Part shown: positions 1 to 8,144 of the stretch, piece by piece | Layout of the letters: each line of letters starts with the position of its first letter | Numbering within the stretch: the stretch's first letter is position 1 | Assembly (NCBI GenBank): GCA_040400005.1 | Contig: JBBARC010000001.1 | Span: 186,001-250,000 of the forward strand | Reading direction: 5' to 3' | DNA length: 64,000 bases | Origin: JBBARC01 sp040400005 | GTDB taxonomy: Bacteria > Pseudomonadota > Alphaproteobacteria > Acetobacterales > Acetobacteraceae | The notes under the pieces: generated by a model | What the model was told of the DNA's origin: nothing | Database searches by the model: none | Seen by the model: the letters and a program-made list of their open reading frames with translations, nothing else | Position numbers and translations under genes: made by a program

Positions 1-377
1 AGCCCGATCGAGGTGATGCCAACGCGGGCACAAACGTCCAGCACAGTCATCACCTTTTCATACTGCACCGCGCGGTCGCCCTTAATCACCACCGGCAGAT
101 CAGGCGTTACCGCTTTAAAATCGCGCAGCTTGCGTTCCAGTTCGGCCAAACTTACCGGCACCGCTTCGATAAAAATCTGGCCAGTGGGCGATACCGCGAT
201 CACTTTGGTTTTGGGCACAGCCAAGGATTGCACCGCACTTCCGTGCGGCAAATCCACCTTCATACCCTGCACCGACGCCGTCGTCATGATGATAAAAATC
301 ACCAACAGCACATAGGCCAAATCCAACATCGGTGTGATGTTAATATCATCGTAAGGCTTGTCTTCGTTCAACTGCAT
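1..377 (-). CDS. exbD: ExbD/TolR-family biopolymer transport protein (3' end outside window)
   Basis: The reading frame starts at an ATG (complement of 375-377) and runs off the left edge, so about 125 residues are visible. It has a short cytoplasmic N-terminus with the DINITPMLD motif typical of ExbD/TolR, then one hydrophobic segment (LAYVLLVIFIIMTTASV) containing the Asp that family members use for proton flow, then a periplasmic domain with the usual VxVxxDGxxxxxxxxV-like strands (KTKVIAVSPTGQIFIE). In this family ExbD sits with ExbB in the inner membrane and converts proton-motive force into work on the envelope. It lies 27 bases after the ExbB-fusion gene on the same strand, so the two are presumably co-transcribed. 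A TonB-like gene would be expected next, beyond the edge. Confidence 0.93.
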   Translation of the reverse strand, partial: MQLNEDKPYDDINITPMLDLAYVLLVIFIIMTTASVQGMKVDLPHGSAVQSLAVPKTKVIAVSPTGQIFIEAVPVSLAELERKLRDFKAVTPDLPVVIKGDRAVQYEKVMTVLDVCARVGITSIG

Positions 378-404
378 GGCAAATACCCTTTATGTGCCAA
401 TCGC

Positions 405-2333
405 TTACTCGGCCGCTTCGGCAGCAACATCAACCTGCCCAATATTACCTTCTGCAACGCGTGCAACCATTTCTTCGATGAACACGTGCATCTCGGAGAT
501 CATGCTTTTGATCCGCACCTGGTAGTAATTATAGCCAAACAAGGCCGGGATCGCGACGAACAAGCCGGTCACCGTGGCAAGCAACGCGGCCGCAATACCT
601 GGCGCAATCGCGTTCACGTTCACGTCGCCCGCCGCCGCAATGGCGGCAAAGGTGATCATCACACCCACCACCGTGCCCAGCAGCCCAATAAACGGCCCGC
701 CGGCGATGCAGATGGTGAGCAACACCATACGGTTGTTCAGCTTTTCCGCCTCACCCACCATGGTTGCTTCCATGGCGGCGCGAATGGCGGCAATCGATTG
801 TGGCGCCAAAGTGCCATCGGCCAAGGTGCGCCCGCCATGCAAACGGTCATGCAGTTCGCGCACACCGGTATCATAGATACGGAACAAACCTGATGGCGCC
901 ATGGCGCGGGCTTTTTCCTTGGGCATTGGCGGCAGCAGATCGCGGTGATTTTTCTTGGCAACCGCGCGGTAGGTTTCGCGAAACAAGCGGTTGGCCCGGG
1001 TTGCCGCACCAACGGTTAGGCCACGGCCAACCATCACGAACCACGACATCACCGCCATAATCAACAACACGCCGATCACTACCCAGGCGTCGATGGTCAC
1101 CGATCGCACAATGATGCCGATAAAGCCGGATCCCAGGCTGCTATTTTGCTCGGCGGTCTCAAAGCTCAACAAATTAGCCTGCGCGCCTTGGGTGCGATAG
1201 GCGACCGCTATGGCGCCGGGCTGGCGCACCACTTTACTCAGCTGAACTTCGTCAATTTCGCCCTGAAAATTCGCAGGAACAGCCACTGGCGCGAGCACCG
1301 CTGCCGCCGGGGCCGTAGGCTTCGCCGCAGCAGTTGCATCCGGTGTCGGAACGGCCGCTGCAACGACCGGCGTTGCACCACCCAATAGCGGCGCTCCGGC
1401 AATCGCCGGCAGGCTGCCTGGCTGTTCGCCCACCTTCGCACCATCAACAAAAAGAGCGATTTTGTCGGCAGCAGCCGTCACTGTCACCAAATGCCAGCTA
1501 TCCACGGCAAGCGGAGCCTGGCTTTTCACCGTAATTGGCGCAGCCCCCCCACTAACCGTGACATAGGGCACGCCAGCATCAACACCCACCAGCAAGTCAG
1601 CCGAACCGCCCGCATCACGCTGATCATAAATCGCGGCACTTTGGGTGGCCGGGGTGGGCTTGACCCAAACCTGAAAGGTCAACGGCTGACCAGCCGCAAT
1701 ATTCAACGGCAAAGCGGGTGCCAGTTTAACCGGCACCGTGCCATCGAATTTTGCGCCAAATCCCAGAATACTATCGGGATCACGCTTCGCGGGTGTCAGC
1801 GCGTTATTGGCAAAACCGGTCGAATCCTTCGCCAAACCATTTTCTTCGGCAAAGTGCCATACCAGTATCTGGTCAGGATCGTAGGTGCCTTTGGCATCTG
1901 AAACGTCGGATGCTTTGTCGTTACCCCAATACATATAGACACTGGTCACCGTGCCCGGCGCCAAATCGGGCACATCGACCCAAATCAGCGCTACCTGGTC
2001 AATAAGCCCGTCCCATTTTTCAATATGGAATTTTAACGGGGTTTTGTCGTCGGCGGCCACAAAGCGAATATCGTTACCGTCAGGCTTGGCGGAATCGAAT
2101 TTAAAATTGCTCTGATGCAACCGCACCAGAATTTGGGTGCGCCCAATTGGGTCGCCGATATTGGCGCCTTTTGGGCCAGCATCAGCATCAAGCTTAACCC
2201 GGTACGACCAGTCACTGTTCCACCAAGCGGCGAATGCCGCCCCCGGTGCTAATGTCTGCAAGGCGACCGTGAGACCCAGTATAACCAGGGCGCGGCGCAC
2301 CAGGCGGCCGGCGGCTGTCATGGATGTCATCAC
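405..2333 (-). CDS. DUF2341-LamG-ExbB fusion: MotA/TolQ/ExbB proton channel with large periplasmic lectin-like domain
   Basis: 642 residues. A signal peptide (about 1-35, ending AAFA) is followed by a DUF2341 domain (WWNSDWSYRV, about 36-150), a LamG/concanavalin-like domain (about 160-320; LVWHFAEENG, FQVWVKP, WHLVTVT), an Ala/Pro linker, then the channel part (about 400-642): one membrane helix, a cytoplasmic loop and two helices with the ExbB hallmark GPFIGLLGTVVGVMITF. The family forms the inner-membrane proton channel with ExbD. The added sugar- or ligand-binding-like periplasmic part is the odd feature and is known from uncharacterised ExbB-like proteins. The start ATG directly abuts the stop of the upstream TpsB-type gene. 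MMTSM offers nearby alternative starts at residues 2 and 5. Confidence 0.93.
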   Translation of the reverse strand: MMTSMTAAGRLVRRALVILGLTVALQTLAPGAAFAAWWNSDWSYRVKLDADAGPKGANIGDPIGRTQILVRLHQSNFKFDSAKPDGNDIRFVAADDKTPLKFHIEKWDGLIDQVALIWVDVPDLAPGTVTSVYMYWGNDKASDVSDAKGTYDPDQILVWHFAEENGLAKDSTGFANNALTPAKRDPDSILGFGAKFDGTVPVKLAPALPLNIAAGQPLTFQVWVKPTPATQSAAIYDQRDAGGSADLLVGVDAGVPYVTVSGGAAPITVKSQAPLAVDSWHLVTVTAAADKIALFVDGAKVGEQPGSLPAIAGAPLLGGATPVVAAAVPTPDATAAAKPTAPAAAVLAPVAVPANFQGEIDEVQLSKVVRQPGAIAVAYRTQGAQANLLSFETAEQNSSLGSGFIGIIVRSVTIDAWVVIGVLLIMAVMSWFVMVGRGLTVGAATRANRLFRETYRAVAKKNHRDLLPPMPKEKARAMAPSGLFRIYDTGVRELHDRLHGGRTLADGTLAPQSIAAIRAAMEATMVGEAEKLNNRMVLLTICIAGGPFIGLLGTVVGVMITFAAIAAAGDVNVNAIAPGIAAALLATVTGLFVAIPALFGYNYYQVRIKSMISEMHVFIEEMVARVAEGNIGQVDVAAEAAE

Positions 2334-3998
2334 TTAAAACTCCCCATAAAGGCGAAACAACACCCGGTTTGTGCCGGAATGCGTGTTGGGACCGTGGTTA
2401 AACGTTTGGGCATCTTGCAGGGCTGCATTAAAGTAGCCCCACAAATTCAGGCGCGTGCCGATGCCGGCAGACGTAAGCCCTTGCCCGGAAAGCTGCCCCA
2501 GCTGTGCGCGCTGCAAGCCGACGTAGCCGGCATCGGCAAACAGGTGAAAGCGCCAGCTATGCAGCGGGCCTCGGATATAGCGCGCGATCGATGGGCTGCG
2601 CAGCTCGGTCTGCACATAGGTGCCGTAATCACCTAATGTCTCAGATTCCAGGTACCCGCGCACCGAATCCGCGCCCCCCAGCCCGAATTGTTCGGATGAA
2701 ACCAAGGGTTCGTTACTAAGCTGCCCCTGGACATTACCCCAAAGCTGAATATCGTGATCGAGGTCTTCCTCCCGGCTCACACCAGCCTTCAGCACCGCAA
2801 AATTGCGCGGCGCGTATAACCGCTTATTCTCAAACTCAGCGGTGTTACTGCCAATCGAACCAAGACCAAGCACCACCCCCACGGTCGCATCAGTGGTGGA
2901 TCGCCGCCCCGACCAGTTAGCCGCATAGGTCGCACTAAGCGGATAATAGGTAATCGGCGCTGATGTCAGCTGGTTCGTCGTGGTGAATGTATCCAGCTCG
3001 TAGTATTTTTTGTAATCCCAGCCAACGCTAAAGGAATGGCTAAAACTGCCGGTGGCACCCAACGGCACTAACAAGCGAAACCCAGCCGTGGTGCCGCGGC
3101 CGGCGACATTGGTGGTGCCAAGGGCTGTGACGTTACTATTGGAATGCAGATACGACACCAGCAGGGATAAGCGGCTGGCGGGGATATGAAACAGGTAAGA
3201 TGCCGAGGTAATTTCGGCATCCTGCACGTCTTCAGGCGCCACCGAATAGGCTATGGTGCCGGAATCGCCGCGCTGGAAAAAATTGTTATAACTCAGTGAA
3301 CTGTTCAACCGAAGCGCATGGGTATCCGCGTTGTAGCGGTTGTTCAGCTCCACCGACCCATGCAGCGGAAAGGTATCGGTCACATTTAAATCGACATCGA
3401 CAGTGCCCGGCACCCGCCCGGGGCGCAGTTGCGGCTCTACCGTGCGGTCGGGCAGCTGGTTCAACCCGACCAAATCACGGGTGACGTCGGGCATATGCGG
3501 CACCTTGCCGGGGGCCAGCGACGGCGCCCCCGCCCGCACCGCATCGGGCACAAAGTAGCGGCTCCCCTTTACCCGCAGTCGGCCAACAACCCGCTCGGTG
3601 ACGTCCATCCGGATTACGCCCTCGCTGGCCGCCACATTTTGCCGGGGCACACTAACCGACACCGTGGCGTAGCCCGCTTTTTGATAAGCGTCTTCCAGCG
3701 CGCGGCGCGCCGCTTCTACGTCGCTGGCCTGCCTATTGGGCCCCAGAAACGGATAAACCACTTCCTCAACCGCATCGGCCGGCAACAGTGTACTGCCTTC
3801 GACGCGGATTTCGTTCAAATCAAATCCATGGTTACGCACAGCTCCCGGCACGTCCGCAAAAGCGCGCCTTGCCATCGGCACACAGCCAAGCGCCACGGCG
3901 ATCACCGCCGCGCTCGTTGAGCCATTAAGCAGGCGTTGCGCAATTCGGCACGCTTTGAGTGGCAAAATCGGGTCCGCCTGTTCACAGAATAAAGACAA
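2334..3998 (-). CDS. ShlB/FhaC/HecB (TpsB, Omp85 superfamily) outer-membrane transporter
   Basis: 554 residues. A hydrophobic N-terminal segment ending near ARRAFA is probably the signal peptide. A POTRA_2/ShlB-type region follows (about 55-210; IRVEGSTLLPADAVEEVVYPFLG, then YQKAGYATVSVSVP), and then a long stretch of alternating amphipathic strands (about 215-554) ending in LYGEF, with the C-terminal Phe usual for outer-membrane barrels. FhaC-like proteins export one large TpsA partner across the outer membrane. No TpsA is adjacent. Instead the next two genes are an ExbB fusion and ExbD, and a PstS-like gene is divergent. A Pho box lies 49-66 bases upstream of the start, so phosphate control is likely. 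Function in import rather than export is an inference. Confidence 0.9.
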   Translation of the reverse strand: MSLFCEQADPILPLKACRIAQRLLNGSTSAAVIAVALGCVPMARRAFADVPGAVRNHGFDLNEIRVEGSTLLPADAVEEVVYPFLGPNRQASDVEAARRALEDAYQKAGYATVSVSVPRQNVAASEGVIRMDVTERVVGRLRVKGSRYFVPDAVRAGAPSLAPGKVPHMPDVTRDLVGLNQLPDRTVEPQLRPGRVPGTVDVDLNVTDTFPLHGSVELNNRYNADTHALRLNSSLSYNNFFQRGDSGTIAYSVAPEDVQDAEITSASYLFHIPASRLSLLVSYLHSNSNVTALGTTNVAGRGTTAGFRLLVPLGATGSFSHSFSVGWDYKKYYELDTFTTTNQLTSAPITYYPLSATYAANWSGRRSTTDATVGVVLGLGSIGSNTAEFENKRLYAPRNFAVLKAGVSREEDLDHDIQLWGNVQGQLSNEPLVSSEQFGLGGADSVRGYLESETLGDYGTYVQTELRSPSIARYIRGPLHSWRFHLFADAGYVGLQRAQLGQLSGQGLTSAGIGTRLNLWGYFNAALQDAQTFNHGPNTHSGTNRVLFRLYGEF

Positions 3999-4046
3999 GT
4001 TGCGGTCCTAATGCCATCGACTGCCGATGGAGGCCAGTTTTCTAGT

Positions 4047-4064
4047 GTTACAGTATGATTACAG
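4047..4064 (-). promoter_or_regulatory. Pho box facing the TpsB-ExbBD operon
   Basis: Read on the minus strand this is CTGTAAT, four bases, CTGTAAC: two PhoB half-sites offset by exactly 11 bases, as in the canonical Pho box (CTGTCAT N4 CTGTCAT and variants such as CTGTAAT/CTGTAAC). It lies 49 bases upstream of the TpsB-type start. I do not see an equally good -10 at the ideal distance, so the promoter geometry is less clear than on the other side. Confidence 0.72.
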
Positions 4065-4291
4065 GTTGTGCAGTGCGGCGCAGGCGCCACAGGGTGACGA
4101 TCATCACCTCGTAACCGACCACAGCCCGCGCCACCAACCATGGAGCCCATCAGTCGGCGCGGCCAACCTCGCAAGGAGGCAACGCGCGCAATAGCACCCA
4201 GCCCGCGCGGTAGCCGCTTATTGATCCGGGAATTTCAACTCAGCGGCGATCCTTTTTGCCTGCGCAGAAACCAACCCGTTGATGCGGCAGG

Positions 4292-4342
4292 TTGTCACAT
4301 AACTGTCAGCAATCTATCAAATACCTGTCACGTCAGTGTCAC
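4292..4342 (+). promoter_or_regulatory. Five tandem Pho-box half-sites and PhoB-type promoter of the PstS-like gene
   Basis: Half-sites TTGTCAC (4292), CTGTCAG (4303), CTATCAA (4314), CTGTCAC (4325) and GTGTCAC (4336) begin at exact 11-base steps, which is the spacing PhoB dimers require. A -10-like TAGATA follows at 4353-4358, ten bases after the last half-site, as expected for PhoB-activated promoters where the Pho box replaces the -35. The coding start is at 4412. The array accommodates at least two PhoB dimers and implies strong induction when phosphate is scarce. Confidence 0.88.
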
Positions 4343-4411
4343 ACTCCTTTGCTAGATACCCCTCAGCCAGCCGACATCAGGCTGGTCTTTCTCTCGAGGG
4401 GACAATCACAC

Positions 4412-5806
4412 ATGACTCGCACGCACCTGTTAGGCGCCGTGTCTGCGGCCGCTCTGGCCTGCATCAGCACCGCCGCTTTCGCTACCCCTGCTAACATCGT
4501 TGCCGGCGGCGCCAGCCTGCCAGCCGCCGACTATCAATACGAAATGACTAAGTATAACGCTGAAGATCTCGCCACGGCGTCGGACTTCGGCAACAGCTTC
4601 GCAACCCCCGCCCCCTACGGCACGCAAGGCTCAGGCGCTGGTCTCGCTGGCGTGATCTACAACAACCTGCAATGCATCGCGACCAACAACTGTGGCAAAA
4701 CCACTGATGCTGCGCCGAAGTTCAACCCGCAGACCGGCGCTGGCGGCACCAATGTTGTCCACATGGCCGGTTCGGATTCGCCGCTTTCGAATGACCAGTT
4801 CAACATCTGGAATGGCACCTACACCGGCACCACGTCGTACACGACTAACTTTGGCGCCTCGAGCGCTGGTAATCTGATCCAGCTTCCTGCCATGGGCGTT
4901 GGCATTTCCATCGTTGTGCAAAACGCCAACATGGCATCGAACGGTTTTGTCACCCTGACCGATGACCAGATTTGCGGCATTTTCTCAGGCAAACTGTCCA
5001 ACTGGAACCAGGTCAACTCCGCTCTCACACCTGGCGCGATCACCGTAAACTACCGCTCGGATGGGTCGGGCACCTCAGCGATCTTCACCCAGCATCTCGC
5101 CGCCGTCTGCAACGCGACTAACTCGAACTTCAGCATCAGCAACCTCGCTTCGGTCACCACCGATGCGGCGACTGGCCTGTCGATCGGCACCACCACCTTC
5201 TCCAAACTGTTCACCGGCCTGACCACCCCGTTTGCCACCACACCGGTTGGCAGCTCGGGCAGCAGTGGCGTTTTTGGCAGCCTCGGCGGCCAAACTTCGT
5301 CCATCGGCTACCTCTCGCCTGATTACACCTCGATCACCACGGTGATCCCGGGTAACACGTTGAAGGTTGCCGCCGTGCAGGGCGTTGGCGAAACCGTCGG
5401 CACCACCCCGACAACCATCAACATCGTCAAAGGCCTGGCCAGCGCCGGCGCGGGTGCGGCTCACGCTGCCCCACCAGCACAATCCGCAGCCAATACGGTT
5501 GATGCCTGGGTGCCGTTGATACCGGTTGTCACCGCAGGTTACCCGATTGTTGGTTACACCACCTTCGTGTTCCCACAATGCTACGCGAATGCCAACATCG
5601 CCAAAGGCGTCTCCACATTTCTGAAGCTGCACTACAAAGCGCCAGCCTACCAGGCGATCCAGAACACCAATGGTTTCGTCACCGTTCAGGGCACGGCCGC
5701 GGCTAAATATGTGCCGGCGATCCTGGCCAACGTTCTCGCCAACACCAACGGCTGGAACTACAACATCAACAACTCAACCGCTTGCTTCGGCAAAGGCGGC
5801 CGTTAA
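4412..5806 (+). CDS. Secreted PstS-like phosphate-binding protein
   Basis: 464 residues from the ATG at 4412, chosen because GAGGGGAC lies just upstream and the protein then begins with a clean signal peptide (MTRTHLLGAVSAAALACIST, cleavage near AFA-TP). The mature protein has the PBP-like fold of PstS: GGASLPAADYQYE at the start, QICGIFSGKLSNWNQV, then YRSDGSGTSAIFTQHL, which is the phosphate-coordinating SGT region of PstS, and YLSPDYTS. There is no pstCAB beside it, so it may serve an envelope or extracellular scavenging role rather than the classical ABC importer. The tandem Pho boxes upstream support phosphate-starvation control. The protein is rich in Thr, Ser, Asn and Gly, as exported proteins often are. 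Confidence 0.9.
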   Translation: MTRTHLLGAVSAAALACISTAAFATPANIVAGGASLPAADYQYEMTKYNAEDLATASDFGNSFATPAPYGTQGSGAGLAGVIYNNLQCIATNNCGKTTDAAPKFNPQTGAGGTNVVHMAGSDSPLSNDQFNIWNGTYTGTTSYTTNFGASSAGNLIQLPAMGVGISIVVQNANMASNGFVTLTDDQICGIFSGKLSNWNQVNSALTPGAITVNYRSDGSGTSAIFTQHLAAVCNATNSNFSISNLASVTTDAATGLSIGTTTFSKLFTGLTTPFATTPVGSSGSSGVFGSLGGQTSSIGYLSPDYTSITTVIPGNTLKVAAVQGVGETVGTTPTTINIVKGLASAGAGAAHAAPPAQSAANTVDAWVPLIPVVTAGYPIVGYTTFVFPQCYANANIAKGVSTFLKLHYKAPAYQAIQNTNGFVTVQGTAAAKYVPAILANVLANTNGWNYNINNSTACFGKGGR

Positions 5807-5852
5807 TCTAACCTAGAAGCGGCTGCGGCAACGCGGTCGCTTCTGCTCTAGG

Positions 5853-5884
5853 AAAGGCGGTCACTTCGGTGACCGCCTTTTTTT
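5853..5884 (+). terminator. Rho-independent terminator of the PstS-like gene
   Basis: A perfect 12-base stem (AAAGGCGGTCAC pairing with GTGACCGCCTTT) closes a TTCG tetraloop and runs into TTTTTTT. It lies 46 bases after the stop codon. UUCG loops are especially stable, so this should end the Pho-induced transcript cleanly. Confidence 0.95.
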
Positions 5885-5971
5885 GTGCGCCCACCGGCCA
5901 GTCTCCCCCCTTGCCACCCGTGCTGCCGCCTGCGATGCCAGCCACCATTCGGCAAACTGCGGAGCCCCCCG

Positions 5972-6985
5972 ATGCAATTCTGGCACATCCCATCCCCGAC
6001 CGGCATCGATAGCCTGATATGCCGCGAACATAACATCCCCCGCCCCGGCCGCGGCCAAGTGCTGGTACGCATGCGGGCAGCAGCACTCAATTTCCGCGAT
6101 CTGTCGGTGATCAGCGGCACCTATATGATGGGGCCACTACCGCAGAACCTGGTGCCACTATCCGACGGGGCCGGCGAAGTGGCCGAAATCGGTCCCGAGG
6201 TGACCCGGGTCGCCGTCGGCGATCGGGTCGCAGGCATCTTCATGCAGGCCTGGCTCGGCGGCGAGATGACCACCGAACATGGCGTGTCAGCCTTAGGCGG
6301 CGCGCTGAATGGTGTGCTGGCGGAATACGTGCTGTTCGACCAAGCCGGCCTTGTTCACATCCCACAACATCTGTCGTTCGAAGAAGCCGCCACCCTGCCC
6401 TGCGCCGCCGTCACCGCCTGGAACGCACTGTTTACCGCGCGCCCCACACTGCCTGGGCAAAGCGTGCTGGTTTTGGGCACGGGTGGGGTCTCCATGTTCG
6501 CACTGCAATTCGCGCGCCTCGCCGGTGCGCGCGTGATCGCCACATCGTCGTCCGACACCAAACTCGCCAAGGCCGAGCGACTGGGCGCGGATACGCTGAT
6601 CAATTACACACAAACCCCAGATTGGAACGGCCCAGTGCGCGCCGCCACCAACGACCGTGGCGTGGATCACGTGGTGGAAGTCGGCGGGCCGGGCACCATG
6701 ATGCGATCCATTATGTCGGCCCGCCTGGGTGGCCAAGTGCATATGATCGGCGTGCTATCTTATGGTGAAATCAACCCGCTGTTTATCCTGGCCGGGAACG
6801 TCACCGTGCGCGGTGTTTTTGTTGGCAATAGGGCGATGTTTGAAGACATGAACCGGGCGATCGATTTGCACAAACTTCACCCGGTGATCGACAGCGTGTT
6901 TCCCTTTACCGAGGCGCCACAGGCCTATCGCCACCTGAAAAATGCTGGTCATGTCGGCAAAGTGGTGATCAGTATCGCGCCATGA
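5972..6985 (+). CDS. Zinc-independent MDR-type alcohol dehydrogenase/quinone oxidoreductase-like protein
   Basis: 337 residues from the ATG at 5972, preceded by GGAG at 7 bases; upstream in-frame Met codons fall in unlikely sequence. The GroES-like N-terminal part (VLVRMRAAALNFRDLSVI, then DGAGEVAEIGPEV and VGDRVAGIF) precedes a Rossmann NAD(P) site (VLVLGTGGVSMFALQFARLAG, about 150-170). It lacks the Cys cluster for structural zinc. This matches NAD(P)-dependent alcohol dehydrogenases close to quinone oxidoreductases. The substrate cannot be told. The stop overlaps the start of rodA (ATGA), so the two are translationally coupled although functionally unrelated. Confidence 0.88.
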   Translation: MQFWHIPSPTGIDSLICREHNIPRPGRGQVLVRMRAAALNFRDLSVISGTYMMGPLPQNLVPLSDGAGEVAEIGPEVTRVAVGDRVAGIFMQAWLGGEMTTEHGVSALGGALNGVLAEYVLFDQAGLVHIPQHLSFEEAATLPCAAVTAWNALFTARPTLPGQSVLVLGTGGVSMFALQFARLAGARVIATSSSDTKLAKAERLGADTLINYTQTPDWNGPVRAATNDRGVDHVVEVGGPGTMMRSIMSARLGGQVHMIGVLSYGEINPLFILAGNVTVRGVFVGNRAMFEDMNRAIDLHKLHPVIDSVFPFTEAPQAYRHLKNAGHVGKVVISIAP

Positions 6986-8130
6986 TCGGTGATCGCCGCC
7001 TATTGCGGGCGGAGGCTGATTTTGGCCTGCTCAGCAAGCTTTGGGGCATCAACTGGGTTTTTGTGCTGCTGCTGTGCGCGCTGGCGGCCTGTGGCTACAC
7101 CGCCCTGTATTCGGCTGGCGGCGGCCCAGAACCTTACGCGTGGCGCCACGGCATGCGGTTCGGCTTTTGCGTGGTGATGATGTTGTCGCTGGCGATGGTG
7201 GATATTCGCCTGCTCGTACGGCTTTCCTGGCCAGCTTATGGCTTTGCGTTGGTATTACTGCTTCTGGTGCTAAAAATGGGCCATGTCGGCAAAGGTGCCG
7301 AACGTTGGCTGGACATCGGGCCGGTTCAGTTGCAACCCAGCGAGATTATGAAAGTGGCGCTCGCCATGGCGCTGGCATCGTGGTTTAGCCGTTCCTCGAT
7401 CGAACAGATGGGCAACCCAATCTGGCTGCTGCCACCGGCGATCGCGGTGTTGGTGCCGGTCGCGCTTATCCTTAAAGAACCCAACCTTGGCACTGCAGTG
7501 ATCACGGCAACCATAGGCGCTGCGATCTTTTTCGCCGCCGGCATGCGGCTGTGGCAAATTGCGCTGGTGATCGCCCCCACCCCTTTTTTGGCGGAATTTG
7601 CTTACCACCATCTGCATGATTATCAGCGCGCCCGCATCACCACTTTTCTTAATCCTGAAAGCGACCCGTTAGGGGCCGGGTATAATATCATTCAGTCCAA
7701 AATCGCTCTGGGATCAGGTGGCATGTGGGGCCAGGGGTTTATGCAGGGCACCCAGGCACATTTGAATTTTTTACCTGAAAAACAAACCGATTTTATCTTT
7801 TCCATCATCGCCGAGGAATGGGGTTTGGTCGGCGCCCTTACCGTTTTGACGTTGATGCTGCTGGTGATCTTGGGCGGTATGCTGATCGCCTTGCGCTGCC
7901 GCCATCAATTTGGCCGCCTGCTGGCGCTGGGCATATCGGTTAATATGTTCATGTACGTTTTCGTCAACATCGCCATGGTGGAAGGGGCAATCCCAGTTGG
8001 TGGCGTGCCGCTGCCGTTGGTATCGCATGGCGGATCGGCGATGCTGACCGTTATGGTGGCGATGGGTTTATTGATGTCGGTGCATGTCCATCGCGACGTT
8101 GAATTCGATGACCGGCGCGAGACCGTCTGA
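6982..8130 (+). CDS. rodA: RodA, SEDS-family peptidoglycan glycosyltransferase of the elongasome
   Basis: 382 residues with about ten membrane helices. The SEDS signatures are visible: GAERWLDIGPVQLQPSEIMKVALA, LKEPNLGTAV, NIIQSKIALGSGGMWGQGF, LNFLPEKQTDFIFSIIAEEWG and GGVPLPLVSHGGSAML. RodA polymerises glycan strands during rod elongation with PBP2 (MrdA) and MreBCD. In many alphaproteobacteria rodA directly follows mrdA; here it instead overlaps by four bases an alcohol dehydrogenase gene, and no mre or mrd genes are in the window. No truncation is apparent. Confidence 0.96.
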   Translation: MIGDRRLLRAEADFGLLSKLWGINWVFVLLLCALAACGYTALYSAGGGPEPYAWRHGMRFGFCVVMMLSLAMVDIRLLVRLSWPAYGFALVLLLLVLKMGHVGKGAERWLDIGPVQLQPSEIMKVALAMALASWFSRSSIEQMGNPIWLLPPAIAVLVPVALILKEPNLGTAVITATIGAAIFFAAGMRLWQIALVIAPTPFLAEFAYHHLHDYQRARITTFLNPESDPLGAGYNIIQSKIALGSGGMWGQGFMQGTQAHLNFLPEKQTDFIFSIIAEEWGLVGALTVLTLMLLVILGGMLIALRCRHQFGRLLALGISVNMFMYVFVNIAMVEGAIPVGGVPLPLVSHGGSAMLTVMVAMGLLMSVHVHRDVEFDDRRETV

Positions 8131-8144
8131 ATGCCGCGCAACGC

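Larger units (their letters stand above)
3999..4411. other. 413-base divergent regulatory region
   Basis: This gap separates the TpsB-ExbBD operon from the PstS-like gene. It contains the two Pho-box clusters listed separately. Between them (about 4080-4280) I see no convincing gene; short open frames there lack ribosome sites and family resemblance. Confidence 0.7.

Noticed and set aside
228..893. Plus-strand open frame over the exbD/exbB region
   Set aside because: His/Arg-rich shadow of the ExbB-fusion gene without any recognisable domain.
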